Shown here piece by piece: positions 58,934 to 58,955 of a DNA stretch of 58,955 bases. The notes below the pieces were generated by a model. It did no database searches, was not told the DNA's origin, and saw only the letters and a list, made by a program, of their open reading frames with translations. The stretch is from Bacillus sp. AFS037270 (GTDB taxonomy: Bacteria > Bacillota > Bacilli > Bacillales_B > DSM-18226): the NCBI RefSeq assembly GCF_002585305.1, contig NZ_NUNF01000008.1, positions 68,998 to 127,952 on the forward strand. The letters run 5' to 3'. Position numbers and translations under genes: made by a program. How positions within the stretch are numbered: the first letter of the stretch is position 1; each line of letters begins with the position of its first letter.

Positions 58934-58955
58934 AGATACCCGATTGATTCGACTA

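Noticed and set aside
1..58955. CRISPR array, tRNA, intact IS element, prophage
   Set aside because: No regularly spaced direct repeats, no tRNA cloverleaf, no transposase or integrase frames were seen.

Overview
The window looks like a chromosomal segment of an aerobic-to-facultative, endospore-forming Bacillaceae (Bacillus/Neobacillus type). The DNA is AT-rich with strong GGAGG-type ribosome binding sites and many TTG/GTG starts. It carries sporulation and germination genes (orphan GerAB permease, CotF-like coat pair, YIEGIA pair, DUF3231 and DUF3189 proteins), Fur, Fnr and CcpA-type operators, and at the right edge an rRNA-operon leader with a boxA. No prophage, CRISPR array, intact transposase, tRNA or rRNA gene is visible. 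The genus is an inference.

Left part (1-10.1 kb). A repeat fragment is followed by a lipoprotein, a membrane-anchored L7/L12-like protein, a VanW protein and a secreted phosphoesterase. Next comes a VanRS-like two-component system (3424-5743). It is divergent from a five-gene envelope cluster (5921-10109): PAP2-type membrane phosphatase/transferase, MGDG/UgtP-like glycosyltransferase, VTT/DedA membrane protein, NodB polysaccharide deacetylase and a second PAP2 phosphatase. A near-perfect 51-bp inverted repeat lies in the shared promoter region. The arrangement suggests a sensor-controlled lipid/undecaprenyl-phosphate and wall remodelling module.

10.4-18.6 kb. A DUF1858-DUF438 pair has a perfect Fnr-type palindrome upstream. 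There follow an orphan ParB-like protein, a CBO0543-family membrane protein, a ferritin-like/cupin fusion with a SigmaK-like promoter, and a Fur-controlled FTR1 iron permease translationally coupled to a small lipoprotein that resembles the permease's own extracellular domain. A CDF cation exporter closes the block.

18.9-26.3 kb. This is accessory, probably spore-related DNA. It holds a small LSm/Hfq-like protein, three small N/D/V-rich low-complexity paralogues, a DUF2935 fragment, DUF3189, a Gmad2 lipoprotein, DUF3231, another CBO0543 protein, a 48-residue Q/N-rich protein, an orphan GerAB and a DUF421 protein.

26.6-41.1 kb. An FbpA-like small protein precedes a proline pair (P5C reductase plus glutamate 5-kinase) without proA, a layout resembling the osmostress proHJ operon. 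Then come a frameshifted TctC relic beside a 21-bp perfect hairpin repeat, an APC amino-acid permease, a 43-residue protein with a CcpA cre site in its promoter, an acidic secreted protein, two overlapping membrane genes, DoxX with two candidate operators, the YIEGIA pair, a monooxygenase-fold protein, a methyltransferase-like protein, DUF523, GNAT, MocR, a second polysaccharide deacetylase and an aminoglycoside 6-adenylyltransferase.

41.4-58.96 kb. A nirB-nirD-nirC-cobA operon for nitrite reduction to ammonium, including siroheme precursor synthesis, is followed by a frameshifted DUF1801 gene, a zinc-ribbon/Gp49-like protein, DUF2383, a serine beta-lactamase-like hydrolase, DUF3231, TauE/SafE with a divergent Rrf2 regulator, GNAT, a DUF3231 relic, an MFS exporter, an aldo/keto reductase, a TetM-like translation GTPase, two CotF-like proteins and tandem rRNA-type promoters. 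The expected 16S start does not follow before the window ends.
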